Below the pieces are notes generated by a model. It worked only from the letters and a program-made list of their open reading frames with translations, was not told where the DNA came from and did no database searches. Positions 7,952 through 17,448 of a stretch of 64,000 bases of DNA are shown one piece after another. Numbering within the stretch: position 1 is the stretch's first letter; every line of letters starts with the position of its first letter. The position numbers were made by a program, and so were the translations under genes. Source of the stretch: G965219965 sp965219965 (GTDB lineage Bacteria > Pseudomonadota > Alphaproteobacteria > RS24); NCBI GenBank assembly GCA_965219965.1, contig OZ244796.1, positions 930,001-994,000 on the forward strand. Direction: 5' to 3'.

Positions 7952-9973
7952 ATGGCAAATAGCGACATCACATCTATGGCCAATGCGATACGCGCACTTG
8001 CTATGGACGCTGTGCAGGCGGCTAATTCGGGTCATCCCGGCCTGCCTATGGGCGCGGCGGACATCGCCACAATTCTTTTTGCGAAATTTTTGAAAATTGA
8101 CCCGCGCTGTCCGCACTGGCCAGACCGCGACCGCTTTATTCTCTCGGCGGGGCATGGCTCTATGTTGCAATATGCTTTGCATTATCTTATCGGCTATGAA
8201 GATATGACATTGGAGGAAATTAAAAACTTCCGCCAAATGGGTGCACGCACGGCGGGTCACCCTGAATATGGCCACGCCGCTGGCATTGAAACCACCACGG
8301 GACCGCTTGGGCAAGGCATCGGCATGGCGGTGGGCATGGCACTGGCCGAACGCATGCTGAATGCCCGCTATGGCGACGGGCTGGTGAACCATTTCACTTA
8401 TGTTTTGGCCTCTGACGGCGACCTGATGGAAGGCATCAGCCATGAGGCCATTGCCATTGCTGGACACTTAAAGCTCAACCGCCTGATTGTGCTTTATGAT
8501 GATAATGGCATTTCCATTGACGGGGCGTTGGACCTCACCGAGTCGGGCGACGCGCTGAAACGTTTTGAGGCCGCCGGATGGGAAGCCCAACGCATTGACG
8601 GCCACGACCATAGTGCCATTGAAACGGCCATTACCGCCGCCCGCAAAAGCGACAAGCCCAGCCTGATAGCGTGCAAAACCATTATTGGTTTTGGTGCGCC
8701 CAATCGGCAAGGCACGGCACAATCGCATGGTGCGCCGCTTGGGGCGGAAGAAATCACCCTCGCCCGCGAAAAGTTAAATTGGCCAGCCGAAGCCTTTGAC
8801 ATTCCGGCGGAAATTTTAGACGCTTGGCGCATGGCGGGATTACAGCACAGAAGCACGCGCACCGCTTGGGAAGAGCGTTTAGATGCGGAAGAAACATCAG
8901 TGAAAAATCGTTTCATGCGTTTACAAGCGGGCGACCTGCCGCAAGCCTATGAAGCCGCCGCTTTGGCCTATAAGCAAACGCTGGCGGAAGAAAAACCAAA
9001 TTGCGCCACGCGCAAATCCTCTGAAGCGGCGTTGAAAATTCTCGCCCAAGCTGTGCCAGAAATGATTGGCGGTTCCGCCGACCTGACAGGCTCTAACAAC
9101 ACCCGCACGCCGGAGCAAGAAACCGTCAGTGCCGATAATTATCAAGGCCGTTTTATTCATTGGGGGGTGCGCGAGCATGGCATGGCGGCGGCGATGAATG
9201 GCATGGCGTTGCATGGCGGCTTTATTCCCTATTCTGGCACATTTTTAGTGTTTTCCGATTATGCCCGCCCGTCTATTCGTTTAGCCGCACTGATGCAACA
9301 GCGCGTTATCCATGTGATGACGCATGACTCTATCGGGCTGGGCGAAGATGGGCCGACCCATCAGCCCATTGAGCATCTGGCCTCTTTGCGTGCCATGCCC
9401 AACACCCTCACCTTGCGCCCTTGCGATGCGACCGAAGTTTTAGAGTGCTGGCAAATTGCCCTTGAGCAGAAAACCACCCCGTCGATTATGGCCTTAACGC
9501 GGCAAAACCTGCTCGCTTTGCGCCATGAATATAATGACAAAAACCTCTCTGCGCGGGGCGCGTATGAATTAGCCCCGACGGCGGAAAAAAATGGCAGCGC
9601 ACTTGTCACCTTGCTGGCTACGGGTTCGGAGGTTCACCTTGCGATGGCCGCCCGTGACGCGCTGGAAGCTGATAATATCCCCACACGGGTTGTGTCCATG
9701 CCGTGTTTTGAGCTTTTTGACCAGCAAGATGAAACCTATCGCGCTGATATTTTGGGCGACACGCCCATACGCATTGGCATTGAGGCGGCGTGTCGGCAGA
9801 GTTGGGATAAATATCTGCGCCCCACAGACGGCTTTATTGGCATGGACAGCTTTGGGGCGAGCGCACCTGCCGAGCAGCTTTTTGAGCATTTTGGAATCAC
9901 GCAAAATGCCATTATAAAAATGGCTAAGGCAAAATTAGCGGCGGCGGAAAAGCCAGCAGATAGGAAAGGGTAG
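7952..9973 (+). CDS. tkt: Transketolase
   Basis: 673 residues, full length. Transketolase moves two-carbon units between sugar phosphates in the non-oxidative pentose phosphate pathway with thiamine diphosphate. Recognisable parts: N-terminal MDAVQAANSGHPGLPMGAAD, the TPP pyrophosphate motif beginning GDGDLMEG in LASDGDLMEGISHEA and ending in DDNGISIDG, and the pyrimidine-domain stretch TGSNNTRTP followed by FIHWGVREHGMAAAMNG. ATG at 7952 has AGGA just upstream. It opens the operon tkt-gap-pgk-fba, three bases before gap. The upstream 230 bases hold the divergent DUF4164-zapA promoter; TTGTGC (7892) and TAATAT (7914), 16 bases apart, could be the tkt promoter but are weak. Confidence 0.97.
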   Translation: MANSDITSMANAIRALAMDAVQAANSGHPGLPMGAADIATILFAKFLKIDPRCPHWPDRDRFILSAGHGSMLQYALHYLIGYEDMTLEEIKNFRQMGARTAGHPEYGHAAGIETTTGPLGQGIGMAVGMALAERMLNARYGDGLVNHFTYVLASDGDLMEGISHEAIAIAGHLKLNRLIVLYDDNGISIDGALDLTESGDALKRFEAAGWEAQRIDGHDHSAIETAITAARKSDKPSLIACKTIIGFGAPNRQGTAQSHGAPLGAEEITLAREKLNWPAEAFDIPAEILDAWRMAGLQHRSTRTAWEERLDAEETSVKNRFMRLQAGDLPQAYEAAALAYKQTLAEEKPNCATRKSSEAALKILAQAVPEMIGGSADLTGSNNTRTPEQETVSADNYQGRFIHWGVREHGMAAAMNGMALHGGFIPYSGTFLVFSDYARPSIRLAALMQQRVIHVMTHDSIGLGEDGPTHQPIEHLASLRAMPNTLTLRPCDATEVLECWQIALEQKTTPSIMALTRQNLLALRHEYNDKNLSARGAYELAPTAEKNGSALVTLLATGSEVHLAMAARDALEADNIPTRVVSMPCFELFDQQDETYRADILGDTPIRIGIEAACRQSWDKYLRPTDGFIGMDSFGASAPAEQLFEHFGITQNAIIKMAKAKLAAAEKPADRKG

Positions 9974-9976
9974 AAA

Positions 9977-10990
9977 ATGACGACCCGTATTGCAATTACA
10001 GGTTTTGGGCGCATAGGCCGCCTGACATTACGTGCCATTGCTGAAACGGGGCGCAAAGATATTGAAATTGTCGGCGTGAATATAGGCGGCGATATTGAAA
10101 CCGCCGCCCATCTTTTAGAATATGACACCATACATGGCCGCTTTCCCGCGCCCATTAAAATTACCAAATCAAGCATGGATATTGGCTTGCATACAGGCGC
10201 GTTTGAAATTTTCACCGAACGCGACCCGTCAAAATTAGCATGGGAAAAACTTGGCGTTGATGTTGTGATGGAATGTACTGGCGCGTTTAATTCCAAAAAT
10301 GCGGCTATGGTGCATATTGAAGCGGGCGCAAAGCAAGTGCTTATTTCTGCTCCGGCCAAAGATGCCGATGCCACGATTGTTTATGGTGTGAATGACAACA
10401 CCTTAACCAAAGCGGATAAAATTGTGTCCAATGCCTCTTGCACCACCAACGCGCTCGCCCCGCTTGCTGCCGTGTTAGATGAAAATTTTGGCATTGTGAA
10501 CGGCCACATGACCACCATTCACGCCTTTACCAGCGACCAACGCCTTATGGATAATCGCCATAAAGACCTCCGCCGCGCCCGCAGTGCCGTAGGCAGTATG
10601 ATTCCCACTTCTACGGGGGCGGCCAAAGCACTCGGACTGGTCTTGCCGCAATTAGCGGGGCGTTTGGGCGGCACAGCCATACGTGTGCCAACCGCGAATG
10701 TGTCTATGCTTGACCTTGTTTTCACGCCAGAGAAAAAAACTTCCATTGATGCGGTCAATGAAGTTATGCTGAAAGCCGCGCAAGGCAAATATAAAGACAT
10801 TATCGGCTATGAAAACGCGCCGCTTGTTTCTACTGATTTTAACCATCAACCCCATTCGGCGATTTTTGATGCCACTGGCACACAAATCACTGCCGATGCG
10901 TTAGTGCGCGTCATGGCATGGTATGATAATGAATGGGGATATTCCCTTCGCATGGCGGATACAGCCGTCGCTATGGCCAAAGCGCGGTAA
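9977..10990 (+). CDS. gap: Type I glyceraldehyde-3-phosphate dehydrogenase
   Basis: 337 residues. The enzyme oxidises glyceraldehyde 3-phosphate to 1,3-bisphosphoglycerate. The Rossmann motif GFGRIGR (10-16), catalytic C155 in SNASCTTNALAP, and the substrate loop SMIPTSTGAAKALG are present. Odd: the acidic residue that normally follows the second strand and binds the adenosine ribose of NAD (VAINDL in typical enzymes) is replaced here by isoleucine (VGVNIGG, I36), so cofactor preference could differ. Erythrose-4-phosphate dehydrogenase is a relative sometimes found beside pgk, but the overall sequence looks more like GAPDH. It sits three bases after tkt, with an AAAGGG ribosome site. Confidence 0.93.
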   Translation: MTTRIAITGFGRIGRLTLRAIAETGRKDIEIVGVNIGGDIETAAHLLEYDTIHGRFPAPIKITKSSMDIGLHTGAFEIFTERDPSKLAWEKLGVDVVMECTGAFNSKNAAMVHIEAGAKQVLISAPAKDADATIVYGVNDNTLTKADKIVSNASCTTNALAPLAAVLDENFGIVNGHMTTIHAFTSDQRLMDNRHKDLRRARSAVGSMIPTSTGAAKALGLVLPQLAGRLGGTAIRVPTANVSMLDLVFTPEKKTSIDAVNEVMLKAAQGKYKDIIGYENAPLVSTDFNHQPHSAIFDATGTQITADALVRVMAWYDNEWGYSLRMADTAVAMAKAR

Positions 10991-10993
10991 ATT

Positions 10994-12250
10994 ATGAGTG
11001 CCGCCCTTACGCTTGATGCTCTCACTTCGCGGCCAGACATAAAGGGGCTGAAAATTCTTGTCCGTGCTGACCTTAACGTCCCCCTCACCAATAGCGAAAC
11101 CCAAGCAAGCCACATTATTGACACCACCCGCCTTGACCGCCTTTTGCCGACATTAGAAGAATTATCGCAAGCAGGTGCGCGGATTGGGATTTTATCGCAT
11201 TTTGGTCGCCCCAATGGCCAGCGCGATGACACAATGAGTCTCGCCCCCGTCACCAAAGCCCTCGCCCACACAATGGGGCGCGACATTGCCTTTAGCCCCG
11301 ATTGCATTGGCGAGGCGGCGCGTGCGGCTTTCAATAGCTTGCCCGAAGGCGGCATGGTGGTGTTTGAAAATACCCGTTTCCATAAGGGCGAAGAGGCCAA
11401 CACGCCTGATTTTTGCGCCGCCTTAGCCGCCCCCGCACAGGCCTATGTCAATGACGCCTTTTCTTGCGCCCATCGCGCCCATGCCAGCACGGCGGGACTC
11501 GCACATATCCTGCCCGCCTATGCGGGGCGTGCCATGCAGGCCGAGCTAGAAGCCCTCACCCTTGCTTTAGAAAAACCCGCCCGACCGCTTATGGCTGTGG
11601 TTGGCGGGTCAAAAATTTCTACCAAATTAGACCTGCTCATTAACCTTGTTGAAAAAGTTGACACGCTCGCCATTGGCGGCGGCATGGCCAATACATTTCT
11701 GGCCGCACAGGGGCGCAAAACGGGGCAGTCCTTATGCGAAACCTCCATGCTAGACACCGCCCGCGACATAATGACCAAAGCGGGGCGGCAAAATTGTCAA
11801 ATCCTTTTACCTGATGATGTTGTGCTGGCCGCCCGCCCTGCCATGACCGATACGCCGCACATTACCGACAGCCAAAATGTGCCAGATGATATGATGATTT
11901 TAGATGCCGGCCCTAAAACCGTCGCCCATATCAAAGCGGCGATAGATAAATGCAAAACCCTTGTTTGGAATGGGCCTTTGGGCGTTTTTGAAATCCCGCC
12001 ATTTGACACCGCCACCAATGCCGCGTCACAATACGCCGCCGCTTGCACAAAAAAAGGCTCGATTATATCCATTGCGGGCGGTGGGGAAACCATTGGCGCG
12101 TTAAATCACGCAGGCGTGGCGGAAAATTTCACTTATATTTCCACGGCGGGCGGGGCGTTTTTGGAATGGCTGGAAGGCAAGCCCCTTGCGGGTGTTAAAG
12201 CCTTAGAAATGGCGGCGGGTAATTTTGAAGAGGAGAAAATAAATGGATAA
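10994..12250 (+). CDS. pgk: Phosphoglycerate kinase
   Basis: 418 residues. It transfers phosphate between 1,3-bisphosphoglycerate and ADP. Family landmarks: LVRADLNVPL near residue 20, ILSHFGRPNG, FENTRFHKGEEAN, MAVVGGSKISTKL and the nucleotide-end motif SIAGGGETIGAL followed by ISTAGGAFLEWLEGK. It starts three bases after gap without a strong ribosome site, suggesting coupled translation, and its last eight bases overlap fba. Confidence 0.97.
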   Translation: MSAALTLDALTSRPDIKGLKILVRADLNVPLTNSETQASHIIDTTRLDRLLPTLEELSQAGARIGILSHFGRPNGQRDDTMSLAPVTKALAHTMGRDIAFSPDCIGEAARAAFNSLPEGGMVVFENTRFHKGEEANTPDFCAALAAPAQAYVNDAFSCAHRAHASTAGLAHILPAYAGRAMQAELEALTLALEKPARPLMAVVGGSKISTKLDLLINLVEKVDTLAIGGGMANTFLAAQGRKTGQSLCETSMLDTARDIMTKAGRQNCQILLPDDVVLAARPAMTDTPHITDSQNVPDDMMILDAGPKTVAHIKAAIDKCKTLVWNGPLGVFEIPPFDTATNAASQYAAACTKKGSIISIAGGGETIGALNHAGVAENFTYISTAGGAFLEWLEGKPLAGVKALEMAAGNFEEEKING

Positions 12251-13265
12251 GCAAGCACTGGAAACAATCGCGCAAGCAATGGTGGCTGATGGCAAGGGAT
12301 TGCTTGCGGCAGATGAAAGCACAGGTACAATTAAAAAGCGGTTTGATTCCGTCAATATGGAATCCACTGAAGAAAGCCGCCGTGATTATCGTGAGCTTTT
12401 ATTCCGCACGCAAGAAGCGATGCAAAATCATATTTCTGGCGTGATTTTATTTGACGAAACCTTGCGGCAAAAATCGCCCGATGGCACGCCTTTGGTGGAC
12501 ATCATCACCGCCGCAGGTGCGCTGGCGGGCATTAAAGTAGACACAGGCGCGAAAGACCTCGCAGGCCATGCGGGCGAGAAAGTCACTGAAGGGCTGGACG
12601 GTTTGCGCGAGCGTTTGCAAGAATATCACACGCTCGGTGCGCGTTTTGCAAAATGGCGGGCAGTGCTGAACATTACCGACACCCACCCCTCGCCCGCTTG
12701 TTTGGCCGCCAACACCCACGCGCTTGCCCGCTATGCGGCTTTGTGTCAGGAAAACGGGCTTGTGCCGATTGTTGAGCCGGAAGTTATCATGGACGGCACG
12801 CACAGCATTGAACGCTGCAAAGAAGTCACCCATGCCACGCTGGCCGCCCTTTACGACCAGCTGCACGAACAAGGCGTGCATTTGGAAGGCACAATTCTCA
12901 AACCCAATATGATTTTATCTGGCACGCAAAACCCTGCCCAAGCCGATATGGCGCAAGTCGCCGAGGCCACTTTGGCGTGTTTCAAAAAAACCGTTCCCGC
13001 CGCCGTGCCGGGCATTGTATTTTTATCGGGCGGCCAGTCCGATATTGCCGCTACGGCACATTTAGACGCGATGAATAAAATGGGTCGCTTTGATTGGAAG
13101 CTCAGCTTTTCCTATGGGCGGGCTTTGCAGGCCGCCCCGCTTAAAGCATGGGGCGCAAGCAAGGGCAAAGACAGTGCCGCCGCCCAATCTGCTTTCGCGC
13201 ATCGGGCAAAAATGAATGGGCTGGCCACGCAAGGCCAATGGGACGAGAGTTTAGAAAAAACCTAA
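12243..13265 (+). CDS. Class I fructose-bisphosphate aldolase
   Basis: 340 residues. This is the Schiff-base, metal-free class of aldolase, not the zinc class II enzyme of enteric bacteria. The lysine that forms the Schiff base is K220 in GTILKPNMIL; LLAADESTGTIKKRF, FAKWRAVL and FLSGGQSD are further class I signatures. It cleaves fructose 1,6-bisphosphate in glycolysis and runs in reverse in gluconeogenesis. The start at 12243 overlaps pgk by eight bases behind GAGGAG. Its stop overlaps the stop of dxs on the other strand by four bases, so no terminator fits between the two convergent genes. Confidence 0.96.
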   Translation: MDKQALETIAQAMVADGKGLLAADESTGTIKKRFDSVNMESTEESRRDYRELLFRTQEAMQNHISGVILFDETLRQKSPDGTPLVDIITAAGALAGIKVDTGAKDLAGHAGEKVTEGLDGLRERLQEYHTLGARFAKWRAVLNITDTHPSPACLAANTHALARYAALCQENGLVPIVEPEVIMDGTHSIERCKEVTHATLAALYDQLHEQGVHLEGTILKPNMILSGTQNPAQADMAQVAEATLACFKKTVPAAVPGIVFLSGGQSDIAATAHLDAMNKMGRFDWKLSFSYGRALQAAPLKAWGASKGKDSAAAQSAFAHRAKMNGLATQGQWDESLEKT

Positions 13266-15211
13266 GCGCGTTTTGGATTCAAATCCACCACGCGCTCGCC
13301 GCTATCGCCATCGCCTTTAATTGTCTGGCGCACCAGCGCGACAATCGCATCGGCATCAAGCCCGGCGCGGGCATACATTTTTTCCGGCGTGTCGTGGTCA
13401 ATAAAAATATCGGGCAAAGTCAGATTACGCAGTTTCAGCCCACGCTCTAGCAAACCCGCCGCCGCCAGCGCGTGCAACACATGCGCGCCAAAGCCGCCGC
13501 GACTGCCTTCTTCAATCGTCACCAGCACTTCATGTTCACGCGCCAAACGGCTCAGCATATCCATATCAAGCGGCTTCATAAAACGCGCATCTACCAAACT
13601 CGTAGAAAGCCCTTCTGCGTCTAATTGGTCGGCGGCAAGTTGCGCTTGGCTCAACCGCCCGCCAAAATTCAGCAAAGCAATAGACGCGCCCTCGCGCATG
13701 AGTCGGGCGCGACCAATTTCAAGCGGCTCAACCACCGAAGGCAGTTCCAGCCCCATTGCCTCGCCACGCGGATAGCGAAACGCGCAAGGGCGGTCATCAA
13801 TCAGCGCGGCGGTTTTGACCATACGCGCCAATTCAATTTCATCACCCGCCGCCATAATCACAAAATGCGGCAACGCGCCCATATAGGCCAAATCAAACGC
13901 GCCCGCATGGGTTGGGCCATCAGCCCCGACCAGCCCCGCCCTATCAATAGCAAAACGCACGGGCAGTTTTTGAATGGCCACATCATGCACAAGCTGGTCA
14001 TAGCCGCGCTGTAAAAAAGTAGAATATATCGCCGCAAAAGGCTTAAACCCTTCCGCCGCCAAGCCGGCCGCGAAAGTCACCGCATGTTGCTCAGCAATGC
14101 CAACATCAAAACAGCGTTGGGGAAAATGCGCGGCGAATTTATCCAACCCTGTGCCATCGGGCATGGCCGCCGTAATAGCGACAATTTTCTCATCATCACG
14201 CGCCACATCAATCAGCGTTTTGGCAAAAACAGATGTATAGCTTGGGGCTTTAGGCGCGGGCTTATCTTGCTCGCCCGTGACCACATCAAAGCGCGACACG
14301 CCGTGATATTTATCGCTAGACTGCTCGGCGGGTTCATAGCCATGGCCTTTTTCTGTCACCACATGCACCAAAATCGGGCCGCCCTTACTATCGCGCACAT
14401 TTTCCAGCACGGGCAGGAGATGGTCTAAATTATGCCCATCTAATGGGCCGACATAATAAAAACCCATTTCCTCAAACAGCGTTCCGCCCGTTGCCAACCC
14501 GCGTGCATATTCTTCCATGCGCCTGCCCGCTTCGGCTAATTGCTTGGGCAATTTTTTAGACAAAACTTTCAGCGCGTTGCGGAAACTCCGATATGTGCCG
14601 CCCGATAAAAGCCGTGCAAAATACGCGCTCATCGCCCCCACAGGCGGAGCAATAGACATATCATTATCATTCAAAATCACAATCAGGCGGCTATCCATCG
14701 CGCCCGCATTATTCATCGCCTCATAGGCCATGCCCGCACTCATCGCCCCGTCACCAATCACGGCGACAACATTATGCGTCTGCTCCGACAAATCCCGTGC
14801 CACTGCCATGCCCAGCGCGGCAGAAATAGATGTAGAAGAATGCGCCGCACCAAAAGGGTCATACGTGCTTTCACTGCGTTTGGTAAAACCAGACAGCCCG
14901 CCGCCTTTTCGCAAACTGCGAATACGGTCGCGCCGCCCCGTAATAATTTTATGCGGATAAGATTGATGCCCCACATCCCAAATTAACTTATCTTCGGGCG
15001 TGTTAAAAATATAATGCAAGGCCACCGTCAGTTCCACCACGCCCAGCCCCGCGCCCAAATGCCCACCTGTTTCTGACACGGCAGAAATGGTTTCGGCGCG
15101 TAGCTCATCGGCCAGCTGGCGCAGTTCCGCCTTTTCCAGCCGACGCAAATCGGACGGGTCGTGAACCTTATCCAGCAAGGGCGTTTGTGGGCGTTCCATT
15201 TTATGGCTCAC
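13262..15211 (-). CDS. dxs: 1-deoxy-D-xylulose-5-phosphate synthase
   Basis: 649 residues. Dxs condenses pyruvate and glyceraldehyde 3-phosphate, the entry step of the MEP isoprenoid pathway, with thiamine diphosphate. Motifs: HLGAGLGVVELTVALH, WDVGHQSYPHKI, the TPP motif starting GDGAMSAGMAYEAMN and ending NDNDMSIA, and DRAGLVGADGPTHAG in the pyrimidine domain. The first start is GTG at 15211; an ATG four codons on (15199) is equally possible and neither has a strong ribosome site. It is downstream of ispA and xseB, the common xseB-ispA-dxs order. It supplies precursors for ispE, ispH, ispA and the polyprenyl synthase in the same window. Confidence 0.97.
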   Translation of the reverse strand: MSHKMERPQTPLLDKVHDPSDLRRLEKAELRQLADELRAETISAVSETGGHLGAGLGVVELTVALHYIFNTPEDKLIWDVGHQSYPHKIITGRRDRIRSLRKGGGLSGFTKRSESTYDPFGAAHSSTSISAALGMAVARDLSEQTHNVVAVIGDGAMSAGMAYEAMNNAGAMDSRLIVILNDNDMSIAPPVGAMSAYFARLLSGGTYRSFRNALKVLSKKLPKQLAEAGRRMEEYARGLATGGTLFEEMGFYYVGPLDGHNLDHLLPVLENVRDSKGGPILVHVVTEKGHGYEPAEQSSDKYHGVSRFDVVTGEQDKPAPKAPSYTSVFAKTLIDVARDDEKIVAITAAMPDGTGLDKFAAHFPQRCFDVGIAEQHAVTFAAGLAAEGFKPFAAIYSTFLQRGYDQLVHDVAIQKLPVRFAIDRAGLVGADGPTHAGAFDLAYMGALPHFVIMAAGDEIELARMVKTAALIDDRPCAFRYPRGEAMGLELPSVVEPLEIGRARLMREGASIALLNFGGRLSQAQLAADQLDAEGLSTSLVDARFMKPLDMDMLSRLAREHEVLVTIEEGSRGGFGAHVLHALAAAGLLERGLKLRNLTLPDIFIDHDTPEKMYARAGLDADAIVALVRQTIKGDGDSGERVVDLNPKRA

Positions 15212-15249
15212 AATCTTACTTATCCAACATCATAATTAAGGCGGTTTTA

Positions 15250-16137
15250 TCAGTTCTTGCGCGATAAAACAAATGCGGCGGCCTGCCGCAAGCCATCGGC
15301 ACGCGCCCCAAATGGGGATAAATGCACGCCTGCCTGCTCAATCAAGGCTTCGGCCTGAAGTCGCGCCCGTTCCGCCCCCAGCAATGAAACAAAAGTCACC
15401 TTACCAGCGGCGGCATCCTTGCCACCGGTTTTGCCAAGCGTGGCCTCTGTGCCTTGCACATCCAGCAAATCATCGGCCATTTGATAGGCCAGCCCCAAAT
15501 TATTGGCATAGCCTGCCAGTGCCGTTTTATCCGCCGCATTGGCATCGGCCAAAATCGCCCCCGCCTCAACTGAAAAGCGGATAAGTGCGCCCGTTTTTAA
15601 TTGCTGTAAATGGGTTAACGCGCCCGCATCAATTTCTGTTTCATGGCTAACCATATCAAACACTTGTCCGCCCACCATGCCACCTGCCCCGCAGGCTTGG
15701 GCGAGGCCTGCAATTAAATCAAGGCGTACGGCTTTGCGCGGGTGGGTGTCCTTATGGGCGAGAATATCAAACGCCAAAGCCTGCAATGCGTCTCCGGTTA
15801 AAATCGCCAATGCCTCGCCATGGACTTTATGCAATGACGGCTTACCACGGCGCAAATCATCATCATCCATACAGGGCAAATCATCATGGATAAGCGAATA
15901 GCTATGAATGGATTCAATCGCGGCGGCCACACGGGCGGCATGTTTTTCATGCACCTTAAACAGCCGTGCCACTTCACAGCATAAAAAGGCGCGGAATTTT
16001 TTGCCGCCGCCTAAAACGCTATAGCGCATAGCATCAATCAGCCGCCCTTCTGGCGTATTGGTCGGGGGGAGCAAATCGGCTAAAATGCGGTCAACGGCTT
16101 TAGCGGCACGCTGGCTCGCTTCATTAAATTCCTGCAC
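15250..16137 (-). CDS. ispA: Short-chain polyprenyl diphosphate synthase (farnesyl/geranyl type)
   Basis: 295 residues. It builds geranyl and farnesyl diphosphate from DMAPP and IPP. The first aspartate-rich motif reads DDLPCMDDDDLRRGKP and the second DDLLD; the GGGKKFRAFL stretch binds IPP. Two residues separate the aspartates in the first motif (DDLPCMD), the pattern of short-chain bacterial FPP synthases. The start codon is GTG at 16137, two bases past the xseB stop. Geranylgeranyl synthase activity cannot be excluded from sequence. Confidence 0.94.
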   Translation of the reverse strand: MQEFNEASQRAAKAVDRILADLLPPTNTPEGRLIDAMRYSVLGGGKKFRAFLCCEVARLFKVHEKHAARVAAAIESIHSYSLIHDDLPCMDDDDLRRGKPSLHKVHGEALAILTGDALQALAFDILAHKDTHPRKAVRLDLIAGLAQACGAGGMVGGQVFDMVSHETEIDAGALTHLQQLKTGALIRFSVEAGAILADANAADKTALAGYANNLGLAYQMADDLLDVQGTEATLGKTGGKDAAAGKVTFVSLLGAERARLQAEALIEQAGVHLSPFGARADGLRQAAAFVLSRKN

Positions 16138-16139
16138 TT

Positions 16140-16382
16140 TTAGTCAACATCAAGCGGCTCGGTGCTTGTCCCATCATTGGTGATTTTTTCAATTTGCGCT
16201 TGGGCGTTTTTCAGCTTGGCATCACAATGGGCGCGTAAATGATTGCCGCGCTGGTAAATGGCAATGGATTCCTCTAGCGCGACATCGCCATTTTCTAGCT
16301 TATTGACAATTTCTTCTAATTCGGCCAGAGCTTTTTCAAAGCTCATAGCGGCAATATCTTCGGGGATTTTGCTTTTGCCCAT
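16140..16382 (-). CDS. xseB: Exodeoxyribonuclease VII small subunit
   Basis: 80 residues from the ATG at 16382, which has TTGAGG upstream. The core MSFEKALAELEEIVNKLENGD followed by LEESIAIYQRG is the XseB signature; XseB subunits form the helical arms that bind the large subunit XseA and degrade single-stranded DNA. The open frame extends upstream by 34 codons that do not match the family. It begins the xseB-ispA-dxs operon and is divergent from sua5, 85 bases away. Confidence 0.95.
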   Translation of the reverse strand: MGKSKIPEDIAAMSFEKALAELEEIVNKLENGDVALEESIAIYQRGNHLRAHCDAKLKNAQAQIEKITNDGTSTEPLDVD

Positions 16383-16467
16383 TTTCAACCTCAACCATTT
16401 TTGCTTTTGCCTTGCGGCTACTAATGTAGCATATTTGCGATGCCAACCCAATAAGAGACACGCCCTT

Positions 16468-17448
16468 ATGAATAAAACCAACACCCCACCCGCCCTTATG
16501 GCACAGGCGGTTGAAACGCTCCAAAAAGGCGGGCTGGTCGCTTTTCCGACCGAGACCGTCTATGGGCTAGGCGCGGATGCACGCAATGAGCAAGCGGTGG
16601 CGGCTATTTATGCCGCTAAGCAACGCCCGTCTTTTAACCCGCTTATTATTCATATCGCTTCCCAAGCACAGGCCGAAAAACTTGGTATTTTCAATGCGGT
16701 CGCGCAAAAACTCGCCGCCCATTTTTGGGCAGGGGCGTTAACCCTTGTCGTGCCGCGCCAGCCTGATTGCCCGATAAGCACGCTGGCTTGTGCGGGCTTA
16801 GACAGCGTTGCTTTGCGGATACCCGCCCACCCTCTCGCCCGCCAGCTTTTGCAAGAAAGCGGTTTGCCGCTGGCCGCGCCCAGTGCCAACCCTTCTGGTG
16901 GCCTCAGCCCCACCCAAGCCGACCATGTTCGTAAGGCTTGGCCAGATATGCTGGTGCTAGATGGGGGTGCGTGTTCTATCGGTTTGGAGTCCACCATTAT
17001 TGGCTGTTTGGACGACCAGCCCGTTCTGCTCCGCACGGGTGCGCTGGCACGCGAAAATATAGAGGCCGTGCTTGGCCAGTCACTGACCGAATTGCCAGAT
17101 GAACAAAACCAAACCGCCCGCCTTGCGCCCGGACGGCTGGCGCAACATTATGCCCCGCAAGCGCAATTACGTCTCAACGTCCAGCACGTCAATGATGATG
17201 AAGCTCTGCTCGCTTTTGGCGACACTTTACCCGCCCATAAAAACATTTGCCTTAATCTCAGCCCATCGGGCGATATGGCAGAAGCGGCTGCGAATTTATT
17301 TGCCCATTTGCACACGCTAGATAAAAGCACAGATAAAATCGCGGTGATGCCCATTCCCCATAGCGGGCTTGGCGAAGCCATTAATGACCGCCTCAGCCGT
17401 GCCGCCGCGCCCTTTACTCCGCGGCCTGCCCCTCTGGCAGGTGGATAA
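16468..17448 (+). CDS. L-threonylcarbamoyladenylate synthase, two-domain Sua5 type
   Basis: About 326 residues from the ATG at 16468, with AAGAGA shortly upstream. The enzyme makes threonylcarbamoyl-AMP from threonine, bicarbonate and ATP for t6A37 of ANN-decoding tRNAs. The YrdC domain (about 10-195) shows GLVAFPTETVYGLGADA, KQRPSFNPLIIH and SANPSGGLSPTQA. A C-terminal Sua5 domain follows after ARLAPGRLAQHYAPQ, so this is the long Sua5 form, not the short TsaC. The last 35 bases overlap the 3' end of the DUF192 gene on the opposite strand. Confidence 0.94.
   Translation: MNKTNTPPALMAQAVETLQKGGLVAFPTETVYGLGADARNEQAVAAIYAAKQRPSFNPLIIHIASQAQAEKLGIFNAVAQKLAAHFWAGALTLVVPRQPDCPISTLACAGLDSVALRIPAHPLARQLLQESGLPLAAPSANPSGGLSPTQADHVRKAWPDMLVLDGGACSIGLESTIIGCLDDQPVLLRTGALARENIEAVLGQSLTELPDEQNQTARLAPGRLAQHYAPQAQLRLNVQHVNDDEALLAFGDTLPAHKNICLNLSPSGDMAEAAANLFAHLHTLDKSTDKIAVMPIPHSGLGEAINDRLSRAAAPFTPRPAPLAGG

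Noticed and set aside
9736..10374. 212-codon minus-strand frame opposite tkt and gap
   Set aside because: Lies wholly inside two certain genes and shows no domain; typical antisense frame in this base composition.
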